DNA from: Prevotella sp.
Lineage (GTDB): Bacteria > Bacteroidota > Bacteroidia > Bacteroidales > Bacteroidaceae
Length of the DNA: 44,670 bases
Assembly: GCA_017447515.1 (NCBI GenBank)
Contig: JAFSNG010000008.1
Coordinates: 1 to 44,670 of the forward strand
Direction: 5' to 3'
Shown here: positions 8,031-17,341 of the stretch, piece by piece
Layout of the letters: each line of letters begins with the position of its first letter
How positions within the stretch are numbered: position 1 is the stretch's first letter
Notes under the pieces: generated by a model
The model's input: only the letters and a program-made list of their open reading frames with translations
Told to the model about the DNA's origin: nothing
Database searches by the model: none
Position numbers and translations under genes: made by a program

Positions 8031-9569
8031 ATGAAAGCATTTGAGAATTTTGAAATATGGTGGGTGACTGGTGCGCAGTTGCTCTACGGAGGTGATGCAG
8101 TCGTAGCCGTTGACGGTCACTCAAAGGAGATGGTCGACGGTCTGAACAAGAGCGGCAACATCCCCGTGAAGATTGTTTATAAAGGTACGGCAAACAGCAG
8201 CAAGGAGGTTGAAGCCATCATGCTCGCCGCCAACAACGACGAGAAGTGCGTGGGTATCATCACATGGATGCACACCTTCTCGCCCGCCAAGATGTGGATC
8301 AAGGGCCTGCAGCAGTTGCAGAAGCCCCTACTCCATTTCCACACCCAGTACAACGCCGAGATCCCCTGGGCAGACATCGACATGGACTTCATGAACCTAA
8401 ACCAGAGCGCCCACGGCGACATCGAGTTCGGACACATCTGCACCCGTATGCGCGTGGCCCGCAAGGTGGTTTGCGGCTACTGGAAGGACGAGAAAGCTCA
8501 GAAGCAGATTGCCGTCTGGGCTCGCGTGGCTGCCGGTGTGAAGGATGCTCACGACGTGCGCTGTCTGATGTTCGGCATGAACATGAACAACGTTGCCGTG
8601 ACCGACGGCGACCGCGTAGAGTTCGAGCAGCGTCTGGGCTACCACGTCGACTACTATCCCGTTTCCTCGCTCATGGACTACTTCAAGCGCGTCACCGACA
8701 AAGAGGCCGATGACCTTGTTGAGGAATATAAGAAGCTGTATACCATTAAGATAGACGAAAGCGGCGAAGCTGTTTACTGGGAGAAGGTAAAGAATGCCGC
8801 CAAGGCCGAGATTGCCCTGCGCCGCGTCTTGAAGGACGAGGGCGCTACTGCCTTCACCACCAATTTCGACGACCTCGGCGATGCCGACATCAACGATCCC
8901 AACTTCTGCGGCTTCGACCAGATTCCAGGCCTCGCTTCGCAGCGTTTGATGGCCGAAGGTATCGGTTTCGGTGCCGAGGGCGACTGGAAGACCGCCTGCC
9001 TCTATCGCACCCTCTGGGTCATCCAGCAGGGCATGCCTACCGGTTGCTCGTTCCTCGAGGACTACACGCTGAATTTTGCTGGCAACCGCTCGTCGTGCCT
9101 GCAGAGCCACATGCTCGAAATCTGTCCGCTCATTGCCAGCGACAAACCTAAACTCGAAGTCCACTTCCTCGGCATCGGCATCCGCAAGCAGCAGACCGCC
9201 CGCCTCGTCTTCACTTCGAAGACCGGCCCAGGCATCAAGGCTACCGTCGTAGACCTCGGCAACCGCTTCCGCCTCATCTCGCAGGAAGTTGAGTGCATCG
9301 AGCCCAAGCCCATGCCGAAACTCCCTGTGGCCAGCGCCCTGTGGATTCCACAGCCTACGTTCGAGATTGGCGCCGCTGCCTGGATCCTCGCTGGCGGTAC
9401 TCACCACTCGGCATTCTCCTACGACATCAACGAGGAGTACTGGGAGGACTTCGCTGAAATGCTCGGCATCGAGTATGTCCGCATCAACAAGCAGACCACT
9501 ATCGCTGACTTCAAGCAGACCCTCCGAAACAACGAGGTCTACTTCATGCTCAACAAATCGCTGCAGTAA
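8031..9569 (+). CDS. araA: L-arabinose isomerase
   Basis: A 512-aa cytoplasmic Mn2+-dependent isomerase converting L-arabinose to L-ribulose. Catalytic and metal residues of the family are visible: Glu309 (in MAEGIGFGAEGDWKTA), Glu343 (FLEDYTLNF), His360 (LQSHMLE) and a histidine in GGTHHSAFS near the C-terminus. They correspond to E. coli Glu306, Glu333, His350 and His450. An open frame begins further upstream at 7962, inside araD, but the ATG at 8031 gives the canonical start MKAFENFEIWWVTGAQLLYG with a normal length. It is the last gene of the operon. No ribulokinase (araB) follows, so the pathway intermediate must be phosphorylated by a kinase encoded elsewhere. Confidence 0.97.
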   Translation: MKAFENFEIWWVTGAQLLYGGDAVVAVDGHSKEMVDGLNKSGNIPVKIVYKGTANSSKEVEAIMLAANNDEKCVGIITWMHTFSPAKMWIKGLQQLQKPLLHFHTQYNAEIPWADIDMDFMNLNQSAHGDIEFGHICTRMRVARKVVCGYWKDEKAQKQIAVWARVAAGVKDAHDVRCLMFGMNMNNVAVTDGDRVEFEQRLGYHVDYYPVSSLMDYFKRVTDKEADDLVEEYKKLYTIKIDESGEAVYWEKVKNAAKAEIALRRVLKDEGATAFTTNFDDLGDADINDPNFCGFDQIPGLASQRLMAEGIGFGAEGDWKTACLYRTLWVIQQGMPTGCSFLEDYTLNFAGNRSSCLQSHMLEICPLIASDKPKLEVHFLGIGIRKQQTARLVFTSKTGPGIKATVVDLGNRFRLISQEVECIEPKPMPKLPVASALWIPQPTFEIGAAAWILAGGTHHSAFSYDINEEYWEDFAEMLGIEYVRINKQTTIADFKQTLRNNEVYFMLNKSLQ

Positions 9570-9620
9570 TTTTTAGCAAGGACTACAGGACTTAAGGACT
9601 TTTATGCAATTTAAAAGGGG

Positions 9621-9661
9621 ACGGTTCCGCTGTGTAATCGCGATTACACGGTCGGAACCGT
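9621..9661. repeat. Two-tier palindrome downstream of araA, possible REP-like hairpin or terminator
   Basis: The 41-nt element nests two perfect inverted repeats: outer arms ACGGTTCCG / CGGAACCGT and an inner 18-nt palindrome made of GTGTAATCG and CGATTACAC, with 2- and 3-nt bulges between tiers. AAAAGGGG precedes it. No U-run follows on the plus strand. It could end the arabinose transcript or be a dispersed REP-like element; only one copy is visible here. The remainder of 9570-9866 is AT-rich with a promoter at its right end. Confidence 0.6.
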
Positions 9662-9786
9662 ATTCTATGCTAAATACTAAAAATTAATTGATATTTAATT
9701 ATATATTTGTATACCCTTTTACAAGTGCTTCTAGTCGCTTTTTCTTTGCTTTTTTGATAGTTTTAGGTTTTTTATGGTGATTTATT

Positions 9787-9816
9787 TTTGTGGTTCGAAA
9801 TAATTTCGTAAATTTG
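9787..9816 (+). promoter_or_regulatory. Promoter of the histidine kinase gene
   Basis: TTTG (9787-9790), an 18-nt spacer and TAAATTTG (9809-9816) fit the Bacteroidota promoter pattern. The predicted leader is about 45 nt to the ATG at 9867. Confidence 0.5.
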
Positions 9817-9866
9817 CAACCTAATAACGAAAGAAAGAAAACGTTTTATTGATATAAAAGAATAGG

Positions 9867-11117
9867 ATGAATCAAGACGAACGCGAGGTGTTGATGCAGA
9901 AAATAGCTGAAGCGAATTCGAGGCTTCACTCGATAGAGCTGCAATTGGACGCCGCAAACAAGAAACTGAACGAATATGAGGAAAAGGCGAGGAAGGCTGA
10001 GCAGGCCAGCCGCATGAAGTCGCTTTTCCTGGCAAACATGAGTCATGAGATTCGTACGCCCTTGAACGCTATCGAGGGGTTTTCCCGCGTGATGGCTGAA
10101 ACGGACTCGCCAGAGGACCGCATGAAGTACATGGAAATCATCGAGAGCAACAACGGCCGTCTGCTAGCGCTGATCAACGACATTCTTGACCTGTCGCGCG
10201 TCGAGGCTGGAGAAATCAGCATCAAGAAGGGCATGACGGACTTGAACGAACTGTGCCACAGCCTGCAAAACATCTTTAAGTTCCGTTGTCCTGATTCGCT
10301 GCAACTCATTTGGAACAAGCCGAACATGAAGGTGACGCTGAACACGGACGCGAACCGCGTGACGCAAGTATTCTCGAACTTGATAGGTAATGCCCTGAAG
10401 CATACGTCGAAAGGCAGCATCACTTACGGATACCGACTGATAAACGACGGTTGCGAGGTGGAATTCTTCGTGACCGATACGGGCTCGGGCATTGCCCCAG
10501 AGGATATTGATAAAATCTTCGGCACCTACGTGTCGCGCGACGCCGAGGAGCAGAAAGGCTACGGATTGGGGCTGGCGCTGTGTAAGACCATCGTCGAGAA
10601 AATGGACGGTACCATCAGCGTGCAGTCGAAACTGGGCGAGGGCTCGACGTTCCGCTTTGTGTTGCCTTTCGAGGGTACTATTGGCGGCATGAACAAGAAC
10701 AGCCGCACGACAACAAACTCAAGGACTATCCGTTCAACCACGATGACAAACCTCCAAAATGCCCCGCTGATATTGGTGGCAGAGGACGAGGACAGCAACT
10801 TCGAACTGGTGCGCATCGTGCTGTCGAAGCGCTACCGCCTGTTGCGTGCCGAGAACGGTATCGAGGCTGTCACAATGTGCGAGGACGAACATCCCGACCT
10901 GATACTGATGGACATGAGAATGCCGGGCATGAACGGACTGGACGCCACACGCATTATCAAGGAGGTGAACCACAACATACCCGTAGTAGCGCTGTCGGCC
11001 TACGCTTTCGACGAGAACATCCGCGAGGCAAAGGCTGCCGGTTGTGACGAATTCATGGCCAAGCCGTTCCGCGTGGAGGACTTGTTGGACATGGTAGAGA
11101 AATACGTAAAGAGATAA
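9867..11117 (+). CDS. Soluble hybrid histidine kinase with C-terminal receiver domain
   Basis: A 416-aa protein with no signal peptide or membrane segment, so probably cytoplasmic. Domains in order: an N-terminal coiled coil (about 5-50), HisKA with phospho-acceptor His60 (MSHEIRTPLNA), HATPase_c with N-box (NLIGNALKHT), G1 (DTGSGI) and G2 (GYGLGLALC), a Ser/Thr-rich linker, and a receiver domain from about 292 with the phospho-acceptor Asp349 (LILMDMRMPG) and the acidic pair in VAEDEDSN. It has no output or HTH domain, so phosphate must pass to another protein or the receiver acts through contacts. No partner regulator is adjacent. It is followed 22 nt later by a membrane-anchored EEP-family gene, perhaps cotranscribed. 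The signal is unknown. Confidence 0.9.
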   Translation: MNQDEREVLMQKIAEANSRLHSIELQLDAANKKLNEYEEKARKAEQASRMKSLFLANMSHEIRTPLNAIEGFSRVMAETDSPEDRMKYMEIIESNNGRLLALINDILDLSRVEAGEISIKKGMTDLNELCHSLQNIFKFRCPDSLQLIWNKPNMKVTLNTDANRVTQVFSNLIGNALKHTSKGSITYGYRLINDGCEVEFFVTDTGSGIAPEDIDKIFGTYVSRDAEEQKGYGLGLALCKTIVEKMDGTISVQSKLGEGSTFRFVLPFEGTIGGMNKNSRTTTNSRTIRSTTMTNLQNAPLILVAEDEDSNFELVRIVLSKRYRLLRAENGIEAVTMCEDEHPDLILMDMRMPGMNGLDATRIIKEVNHNIPVVALSAYAFDENIREAKAAGCDEFMAKPFRVEDLLDMVEKYVKR

Positions 11118-11139
11118 CAAGTAAAAAACGACTGAGAAT

Positions 11140-12207
11140 ATGGGAAAGTTAGCAGTATATAAGTATATTTCACTGATGTTCCTCGTCCTGCAATGTGTGC
11201 TGACGGTGTTTACAATCATGGCACTGTATGGCGGCGACGTCAATCCTGCAGGACATTCGGCCCGCGCCATGCTGGTGTACATCCTGCCGATTCTCATTGG
11301 TGCAAACGTCATCATGTTGCTGTACTGGCTCGTCCGCCGCAAGTGGATTTACGCGCTCATTCCCGTCATCACCATAGCCTTTTGCATACCGTATATCGGC
11401 ACCCTCTATCAGTTCCGCTCCGTCGACAAGAAGGCCGGTGGCGATAAGGGGCTGAAGGTTGCCACGTACAACGTAGCCATGTTCGGTCGCGAGACGTCGG
11501 GATTCCTGGCTTTGGACATCCTCGCCCAAATGCGCCGTCAGAAGGTGGACGTGCTATGTATGCAGGAGTATAACGAGACGAGCGGCGACAAGAAGAATTC
11601 GAAGAGCTATATGGAGTATTTCCCCTATATGGCGGTAGGTCGTGGCGACATGGTGGTGTTCAGCCGCTATCCCATCAAGGAAAGCAAGACGTTAGACTTT
11701 GAAGACTCGAACCAGAGCGCCATGTGGGCTGATGTCGACGTGAACGGGCAGGTCATCAGGTTTTTTAACGTCCACCTGCAAACGACTGGCATCAACCGCA
11801 CCATGCATCAGGCCAACAAATTGCAGGCCCAAAATCCGTATGAGGACTACAGCATGAGCAACAGCCGCGTGATGAACGCCATCTTCGGCAACTACATGTT
11901 GGGCATGATGTTCCGTGCCGGGCAGGCCATCACTATTGCGAACGAGAAGCACAATTCGGTGAATCCGTGTATCCTTTGCGGCGACTTCAACGACGTCCCT
12001 TACTCGTACGTCTACAACACGATGCTTGGCAACATGGTTGACGGATTCAAGGAGTGCGGTGGTGGATGGATGTACACCTTCCGCGGCAAGAAAGCCGTAC
12101 GCATCGACTACATCTTCCACGACGAATTCTTCAAGGGACTGACGTACTACAAGGAAGACCTGACGACGTCGGACCACCTGCCGGTATTCATGAAGGTGAC
12201 CTTCTAA
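11140..12207 (+). CDS. Membrane-anchored endonuclease/exonuclease/phosphatase (EEP) family protein
   Basis: A 355-aa protein. Residues 1-90 contain three hydrophobic segments (near 8-27, 44-62 and 68-86), followed by an EEP domain with the metal and catalytic motifs in order: ATYNVAMFG, CMQEYNE (metal-binding Glu), FNVHLQT, LCGDFNDVPYS, RIDYIFHD and TSDHLPVFM (final Asp-His). The active-site set is complete. EEP enzymes cleave phosphodiesters in nucleic acids, phospholipids or phosphoinositides; with three membrane helices an envelope phosphodiesterase is more likely than DNA repair. The substrate is not readable from sequence. It follows the kinase by 22 nt and ends at a bidirectional terminator. 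Confidence 0.85.
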   Translation: MGKLAVYKYISLMFLVLQCVLTVFTIMALYGGDVNPAGHSARAMLVYILPILIGANVIMLLYWLVRRKWIYALIPVITIAFCIPYIGTLYQFRSVDKKAGGDKGLKVATYNVAMFGRETSGFLALDILAQMRRQKVDVLCMQEYNETSGDKKNSKSYMEYFPYMAVGRGDMVVFSRYPIKESKTLDFEDSNQSAMWADVDVNGQVIRFFNVHLQTTGINRTMHQANKLQAQNPYEDYSMSNSRVMNAIFGNYMLGMMFRAGQAITIANEKHNSVNPCILCGDFNDVPYSYVYNTMLGNMVDGFKECGGGWMYTFRGKKAVRIDYIFHDEFFKGLTYYKEDLTTSDHLPVFMKVTF

Positions 12208-12242
12208 GCAATAGTTGGCGATATTATTCTCCAAGATAGCAT

Positions 12243-12284
12243 AAAAAAGACTGGCATCATATAACTGATGTCAGTCCTTTTTTT
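12243..12284. terminator. Bidirectional terminator between the EEP gene and atpG
   Basis: The arms GACTGGCATCA and TGATGTCAGTC form an 11-bp stem with one G-T pair, with an A-run on the left and a T-run on the right. It serves the rightward EEP gene and the leftward atp operon. Confidence 0.8.
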
Positions 12285-12300
12285 GTAATGTTTGCGGGGA

Positions 12301-13269
12301 TTAGTTGTCCTGGCTACCGCCGACCATGTCGAGCAGCTCAGTGGTAATAGCCGCCTGGCGTCCCTTGTTGTAGTGCAGGTTCAGCTCGCGCAACAGCTCG
12401 TCAGCATTATCCGTAGCAGTCTGCATGGCCACCATACGTGCTGCATGCTCGGAAGCCACACTGTCCAACAGGGCGGTATATAGCATCAGGTGAGCCATCT
12501 TCGGCATGAGCTGCGAGAGCACGGTGTTCATGTCGGGCTCGACGATGAAGTTGTCGTTCAGCGGAGCCACCTCACCTTCCTTCACCTCCTTCTTGCGACG
12601 GTTTTTCTTCAGGTACTCCTGAGCTTTCTTCGTGGCAATATTCGAGGTCAGGTCGCGTTCGTGGTCGCGTCCCAGTTCGCCCTCAAGGTCGATGGGCAAG
12701 AACTGCTTGGTGGTCAGAATCTGAGAGCCTGCCGACTTGAAGTGGTGGTAGAGAATCTCCACGCGGTCCAATTCGCCATCGGCAAACTTCGTACCCAGCT
12801 CCATAGCCAGCTCGATGCACTCCGACACGTTGGGGTGGTCGACGAGTGCAGCCTTGTCGCACTTGACGTCGTAGCCCAGCTTGCGGGCCTTCTCCGTCAC
12901 CTTGCGACCAATGGGCCACACCTCCACGCTACCCGGCCCTAACTCTTTGGTATATGCTTCAACAGTACGTTGCATCAGTTTGATGACGTTTGCGTTGAAA
13001 CCACCGCAGAGCGACGAGTTACTGGAGAACACGACGAGAGCCACCCTTTTCACGGGGCGCTCCTCGTCGAAGACGGTCTGTGCCTCAGCCTCGGAAGCAA
13101 GGAACGACTTGAGGATATGCTCCAACATCGTCTCGTAAGGAAGCATATTCTGAATAGCCACCTGCGCATGGTGCAGCTTCGAGCTGGCCACCATCTTCAT
13201 GGCAGAGGTTATCTTGCGCGTCGAGTTGACTGAAGCAATACGGCCTTTAATCTCTTTCAGGCTAGCCAT
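12301..13269 (-). CDS. atpG: F1F0 ATP synthase gamma subunit
   Basis: A 322-aa central rotor-stalk subunit. The N-terminal helix (MASLKEIKGRIASVNSTRKI, then TSAMKMVASSKL) and the C-terminal helix (AARMVAMQTATDNADELLRE, then NLHYNKGRQAAITTEL) are the paired coiled coil that enters the alpha3beta3 ring. The middle carries an extra charged segment (about residues 190-230, KKNRRKKEVKEGE), longer than the E. coli protein. It is the last gene of the operon, 6 nt after atpA, and ends at the shared terminator. Confidence 0.96.
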   Translation of the reverse strand: MASLKEIKGRIASVNSTRKITSAMKMVASSKLHHAQVAIQNMLPYETMLEHILKSFLASEAEAQTVFDEERPVKRVALVVFSSNSSLCGGFNANVIKLMQRTVEAYTKELGPGSVEVWPIGRKVTEKARKLGYDVKCDKAALVDHPNVSECIELAMELGTKFADGELDRVEILYHHFKSAGSQILTTKQFLPIDLEGELGRDHERDLTSNIATKKAQEYLKKNRRKKEVKEGEVAPLNDNFIVEPDMNTVLSQLMPKMAHLMLYTALLDSVASEHAARMVAMQTATDNADELLRELNLHYNKGRQAAITTELLDMVGGSQDN

Positions 13270-13275
13270 AGTCGC

Positions 13276-14862
13276 TTAGCTTTTATACGTTCCGGCGATG
13301 TCGGCCATCACAGCCTCAATCTTCTTCGTCGTCTCGTCGTCAATATTGCCTGCTGCCAAGGTCTCGATGACCTCAGGAGCCGACGAGCGAATCTTGTCGA
13401 GGAACTGGTTCTGACACTCACGCACCTTGTTGATAGGCACATCACGCATCAATCCATGGACACCGCAATAGAGAATGGCAATCTGCTCACCGACGGGCAT
13501 AGGCGAATACTGCGGTTGGATGAGCAATTGCTGATTCTTACGTCCGCGGTCGATGGTCATAGCCGTTACGGCATCCATATCGCTTGAGAACTTCGAGAAG
13601 GCCTCGAGCTCACGATACTGTGCCTGGTCAATCTTCAAAGTACCAGCCACCTTCTTCATGGACTTGATCTGTGCCGAACCACCCACACGGCTCACGGAGA
13701 TACCTACGTTGATGGCGGGACGGAAGCCCTGGTTGAAGAGGTCGGTCTCCAAGAAAATCTGACCGTCGGTAATCGAAATCACGTTTGTCGGAATGTAAGC
13801 CGATACATCACCAGCCTGCGTCTCAATGATAGGCAGAGCGGTCAACGAGCCACCACCCTTTACGTGACCCTTCATGCACTCAGGCAGGTCGTTCATCGCC
13901 TCGGCCACCTCCTGCTGCTCGTTCATCTTAGCTGCACGCTCCAACAGACGGGAGTGCAGATAGAACACGTCACCAGGATAAGCCTCACGTCCGGAGGGAC
14001 GGCGCAGAATCAACGACACCTCACGATAGGCAACAGCCTGCTTCGACAGGTCGTCATAGACAACAAGGGCGGGCAGACCACGGTCGCGGAAATACTCACC
14101 GATAGCAGCACCCGCGAATGGTGCGTAATACTGCATGGCGGCAGGGTCGGCAGCAGTAGCTGCAACGATGATGGTGTAAGGCATGGCGCCATACTCCTTC
14201 AGTGTCTGCACCAAATTTGCAACAGTACTGGCCTTCTGGCCGATGGCTACATAGATACAATACACTGGCTTGCCTGCCTCATAGAAACTCTTCTGATTGA
14301 TGATGGTATCCACAGCAATGGCTGTCTTACCCGTCTGGCGGTCGCCGATGATGAGCTCACGCTGTCCACGACCGATGGGAATCATCGAGTCGATAGACTT
14401 CAGACCCGTCTGAAGGGGCTCCTTCACGGGCTGACGGTAAATCACACCGGGAGCCTTGCGGTCCAATGGCATCTCGAAGGAATCCGTCAGGTCGATATCG
14501 CCCTTACCGTCGACAGCCTGACCCAGCGGATTAATGACGCGGCCAAGCATGTTGTCGTTGACGCGGATAGAGGCGACGCGCTTGGTGCGCTTCACCACCA
14601 TGCCTTCCTTAATGCCTGACGTGGGACCCAACAGCACACAACCGACGTTATCCTCCTCGAGGTTCTCAACGATAGCCATCGTGCCGTTCTCGAACTCAAG
14701 CAATTCCTTGGACTCGGCATTGCGCAGGCCATAGACACGAGCTGCACCGTCGCCAACGGTAAGCACGGTACCAACCTCGTCGAACTGGGAGGCGTCTTGG
14801 ATGCCCTTCAGCTGGTCGAGCAGCACTTGGGATACTTCGCTTGGTTTAATCTTATCTGACAT
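13276..14862 (-). CDS. atpA: F1F0 ATP synthase alpha subunit
   Basis: A 528-aa non-catalytic nucleotide-binding subunit of F1. The Walker A motif is [13 protein letters not shown], followed by a Walker B-like strand ending [13 protein letters not shown]. The arginine-finger region ([10 protein letters not shown]) is intact. The N-terminal segment [11 protein letters not shown] is the part that contacts the delta subunit and peripheral stalk. Length is close to the bacterial norm of about 505-530. The gene is separated by 6 nt on each side from atpH and atpG, so it is tightly cotranscribed. Confidence 0.98.
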   Translation of the reverse strand: MSDKIKPSEVSQVLLDQLKGIQDASQFDEVGTVLTVGDGAARVYGLRNAESKELLEFENGTMAIVENLEEDNVGCVLLGPTSGIKEGMVVKRTKRVASIRVNDNMLGRVINPLGQAVDGKGDIDLTDSFEMPLDRKAPGVIYRQPVKEPLQTGLKSIDSMIPIGRGQRELIIGDRQTGKTAIAVDTIINQKSFYEAGKPVYCIYVAIGQKASTVANLVQTLKEYGAMPYTIIVAATAADPAAMQYYAPFAGAAIGEYFRDRGLPALVVYDDLSKQAVAYREVSLILRRPSGREAYPGDVFYLHSRLLERAAKMNEQQEVAEAMNDLPECMKGHVKGGGSLTALPIIETQAGDVSAYIPTNVISITDGQIFLETDLFNQGFRPAINVGISVSRVGGSAQIKSMKKVAGTLKIDQAQYRELEAFSKFSSDMDAVTAMTIDRGRKNQQLLIQPQYSPMPVGEQIAILYCGVHGLMRDVPINKVRECQNQFLDKIRSSAPEVIETLAAGNIDDETTKKIEAVMADIAGTYKS

Positions 14863-14868
14863 TGTTTT

Positions 14869-15405
14869 TTACTTTTTTAGTGTTTGTAGAATGTTGTTGA
14901 GCTTCGACTTGACACTTGCATCCATGCGATACGTGTCGTATTCGAGTATGAAGCCTCCGATGATGTCGGGGTTTACCTCGGTCTCAAACTCCACAGTTCC
15001 CTGAGTCTTGCTCTCCACCATCTGGCGCATCTTCTGCTCAGTAGCAGGTGAGACGCGGGCGGCGGTGGTGAGTTTGCCTCGGATGACGTTCTTCTGTTTG
15101 CGGTAAAGCGTGACGTACGAGTTGGCCATAAACTGAATCACGTTCTCGCGGTCTTCCTTCAGCACGAGAGCAATAAAGCCCTTGGTCAGTGGACTGAGCT
15201 TCTGACCTGCTGCCGTTTCCAGCAGCTCCTGCTTCTTGTCCTTCGAGAGCATGGGATTGTCTATTGTCTGGCGCAATGCGGGCACGTCGATAAAGCTCTT
15301 CGCCAGGGTCTGCATCTCCTGATACACCTGATCTTCGAGCTTCTGGTCGGTAGCACTCTTCAGGAGCGCCCTCGCATATCTGACAGATATTACTCCAAAA
15401 TCCAT
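14869..15405 (-). CDS. atpH: F1F0 ATP synthase delta subunit
   Basis: A 178-aa peripheral-stalk (OSCP-like) subunit joining the b subunits to the top of F1. The N-terminal helical domain starts with ISVRYARALLKSA, typical of the family, and the C-terminal part contains VEFETEVNPDIIGGFILEYD, the conserved delta signature. Its position between atpF and atpA is standard. The spacer to atpF is 40 nt of AATTG-rich repeat-like sequence. Confidence 0.96.
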   Translation of the reverse strand: MDFGVISVRYARALLKSATDQKLEDQVYQEMQTLAKSFIDVPALRQTIDNPMLSKDKKQELLETAAGQKLSPLTKGFIALVLKEDRENVIQFMANSYVTLYRKQKNVIRGKLTTAARVSPATEQKMRQMVESKTQGTVEFETEVNPDIIGGFILEYDTYRMDASVKSKLNNILQTLKK

Positions 15406-15445
15406 ACGCTTAATTCAATTGATAATTGAAACTGACAATTGAAAA

Positions 15446-15958
15446 TTAATTAACAGAAACTTCATCCAGCATACGGTCAATCAAATCCATCTGCGACTTG
15501 TCGTCCTTCAGGTTCTGACGAAGCACCTTTTCGGCGATGTCGACACTCAGGTCGGCAACCTGCTTGCGGATGTCGGCAATGGCGGCCTTCTTCTCCTGCT
15601 CAATGGCAGTCTTGGCCTCGTCCATCAGCCGCGCACCCTCGGCACGAGCTTTCTCCTGAGCCTGTTCAACGATAGCATCGCGCGTCTCAGCAGCCTCTTT
15701 CAGAATCTGAGCCTGCTTGGCGCGAGCCTCCTGCAGAATGGATTCACCTTCCTTCTCGATATTGGCTAAGCGCTCCTGGGCCTCATGGGCCTTGCGTAGA
15801 CTTTCGTCAATGAATCTGTTTCGCTCGTCCACCATATTGACGATGGCGGGGAAACCATACTTAGCAAGCACCCAAAAGACCACCAAGAACGCCAGCAGCA
15901 TCCAGAACAGAAGTCCCAAATCGGGCGTGAGAATTGATGGTAATTTAGTGAAATCCAT
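15446..15958 (-). CDS. atpF: F1F0 ATP synthase b subunit
   Basis: A 170-aa peripheral-stalk subunit. It has a single transmembrane helix near residues 13-33 (LLFWMLLAFLVVFWVLAKYG), then a long charged coiled coil rich in Ala, Glu and Lys (about 45-150). The motif VDERNRFIDESLRKAHEAQE at the membrane exit is typical. Only one b gene is present, so a homodimer is expected. The spacer to atpE is 13 nt. Confidence 0.95.
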   Translation of the reverse strand: MDFTKLPSILTPDLGLLFWMLLAFLVVFWVLAKYGFPAIVNMVDERNRFIDESLRKAHEAQERLANIEKEGESILQEARAKQAQILKEAAETRDAIVEQAQEKARAEGARLMDEAKTAIEQEKKAAIADIRKQVADLSVDIAEKVLRQNLKDDKSQMDLIDRMLDEVSVN

Positions 15959-15971
15959 TTGCTACGCGTCT

Positions 15972-16217
<246 letters not shown>

Positions 16218-16270
16218 TTAATGTTTTTAAATTGTTAATATTATAATCTTTATTGTTTATTGTTACACGT

Positions 16271-17317
16271 TTAATGTTCATGCTCCTTATGTGCCAGTCC
16301 AATGAATACGGCACTCAGCATCGTGAACACGTAAGCCTGAACAAAGGCTACCAACAACTCCAGGGCATTCATGAACAACAGCATGATAATACTGAAGGCA
16401 TTCAGACCCAAGCCGAAACCAACACCCATTGACCAACCGAGGAAGATGACGCACGTGAACGAAAGTATCACAGCGTGACCTGCCATCATGTTGGCAAAGA
16501 GACGGATCATCAGCGCGAAGGGCTTGGTGAACACACCGAACAGCTCGATAACAGGCATCACCGGCACTGGATAAGCCTTCAGGAACAAGGGAACCTCAGG
16601 CCAGAAGATTTCCTTCCAGTATTCCTTGTTGGCAAAGATGTTGATAGCCAACATGGTGCACAATGCCAGGAAGAACGTGATGTTGATGTTGCCTGTCACG
16701 TTAGCACCGCCTGGGAATACGGGAATCAGTCCGATAAGGTTACACGTCAGGATGAAGAAGAAAACCGTGAGCAGATACGGGGCATAGGCCTTATAGTGCT
16801 TCTCGCCGATAGACGACTTGATGAGGTCGTCGTGTATCATCATCACAATCATCTCCATCGCTCCTACAAAGCCCTTTGGCGACTCCTTCGTAGCATCATG
16901 GTGCTTGTACCAGCGAGCGCAGCTCAGGAACACGATGATGAGCACAGCCACCACAATCCATATCTGCAACACCGACTTGGTGATGCTCAGGTCCAGCGGG
17001 CGCTCAGAGGTACCGTCAGCCATCTGCTCGTAGATCTTGCCATGAGCCTCAGGATTGAAGAAGAATCCGTCGGGCAGAGAGTGTGCCGTGCAGAAGTGCC
17101 ATTCGCCCGTCCGTCCACTACGAATGATAATGGGCAGGGGGATGCTCAAGTGCTTGCCTTCGTAGGTGGCGATATGCCACTCATACGAATCGGCCAAGTG
17201 CTCCAGCACAATCTCCGGGATGTTGAGCTCGCCGCCCTCTTCATGCTCGTTAGCCAGAGCCGGGAGTGCTGCCAGCGACAACATCAGCAAGAGAAATATT
17301 GACTTTAATTGTTTCAT
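16271..17317 (-). CDS. atpB: F1F0 ATP synthase a subunit
   Basis: A 348-aa membrane stator subunit forming the ion half-channels. It begins with a cleavable-looking signal (MKQLKSIFLLLMLSLAALPA, then LA) followed by about 95 periplasmic residues before the first core helix, an extension absent in E. coli AtpB but common in Bacteroidota. The essential stator arginine is in PFALMIRLFANMMAGH; the last two helices (ELLVAFVQAYVFTMLSAVFI) are conserved. It is preceded by the AtpI-like gene (24 nt) and followed by atpE (59 nt). Confidence 0.95.
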   Translation of the reverse strand: MKQLKSIFLLLMLSLAALPALANEHEEGGELNIPEIVLEHLADSYEWHIATYEGKHLSIPLPIIIRSGRTGEWHFCTAHSLPDGFFFNPEAHGKIYEQMADGTSERPLDLSITKSVLQIWIVVAVLIIVFLSCARWYKHHDATKESPKGFVGAMEMIVMMIHDDLIKSSIGEKHYKAYAPYLLTVFFFILTCNLIGLIPVFPGGANVTGNINITFFLALCTMLAINIFANKEYWKEIFWPEVPLFLKAYPVPVMPVIELFGVFTKPFALMIRLFANMMAGHAVILSFTCVIFLGWSMGVGFGLGLNAFSIIMLLFMNALELLVAFVQAYVFTMLSAVFIGLAHKEHEH

Positions 17318-17341
17318 TCTAAATAATTGTAGTTTAAACCG

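Noticed and set aside
8397-9407. 336-codon minus-strand open frame inside araA
   Set aside because: araA has all catalytic residues on the plus strand; the antisense frame has no motifs or promoter.
16475-17302. 275-codon plus-strand frame opposite atpB
   Set aside because: atpB is certain; the antisense product is His/Gln-rich without structure.
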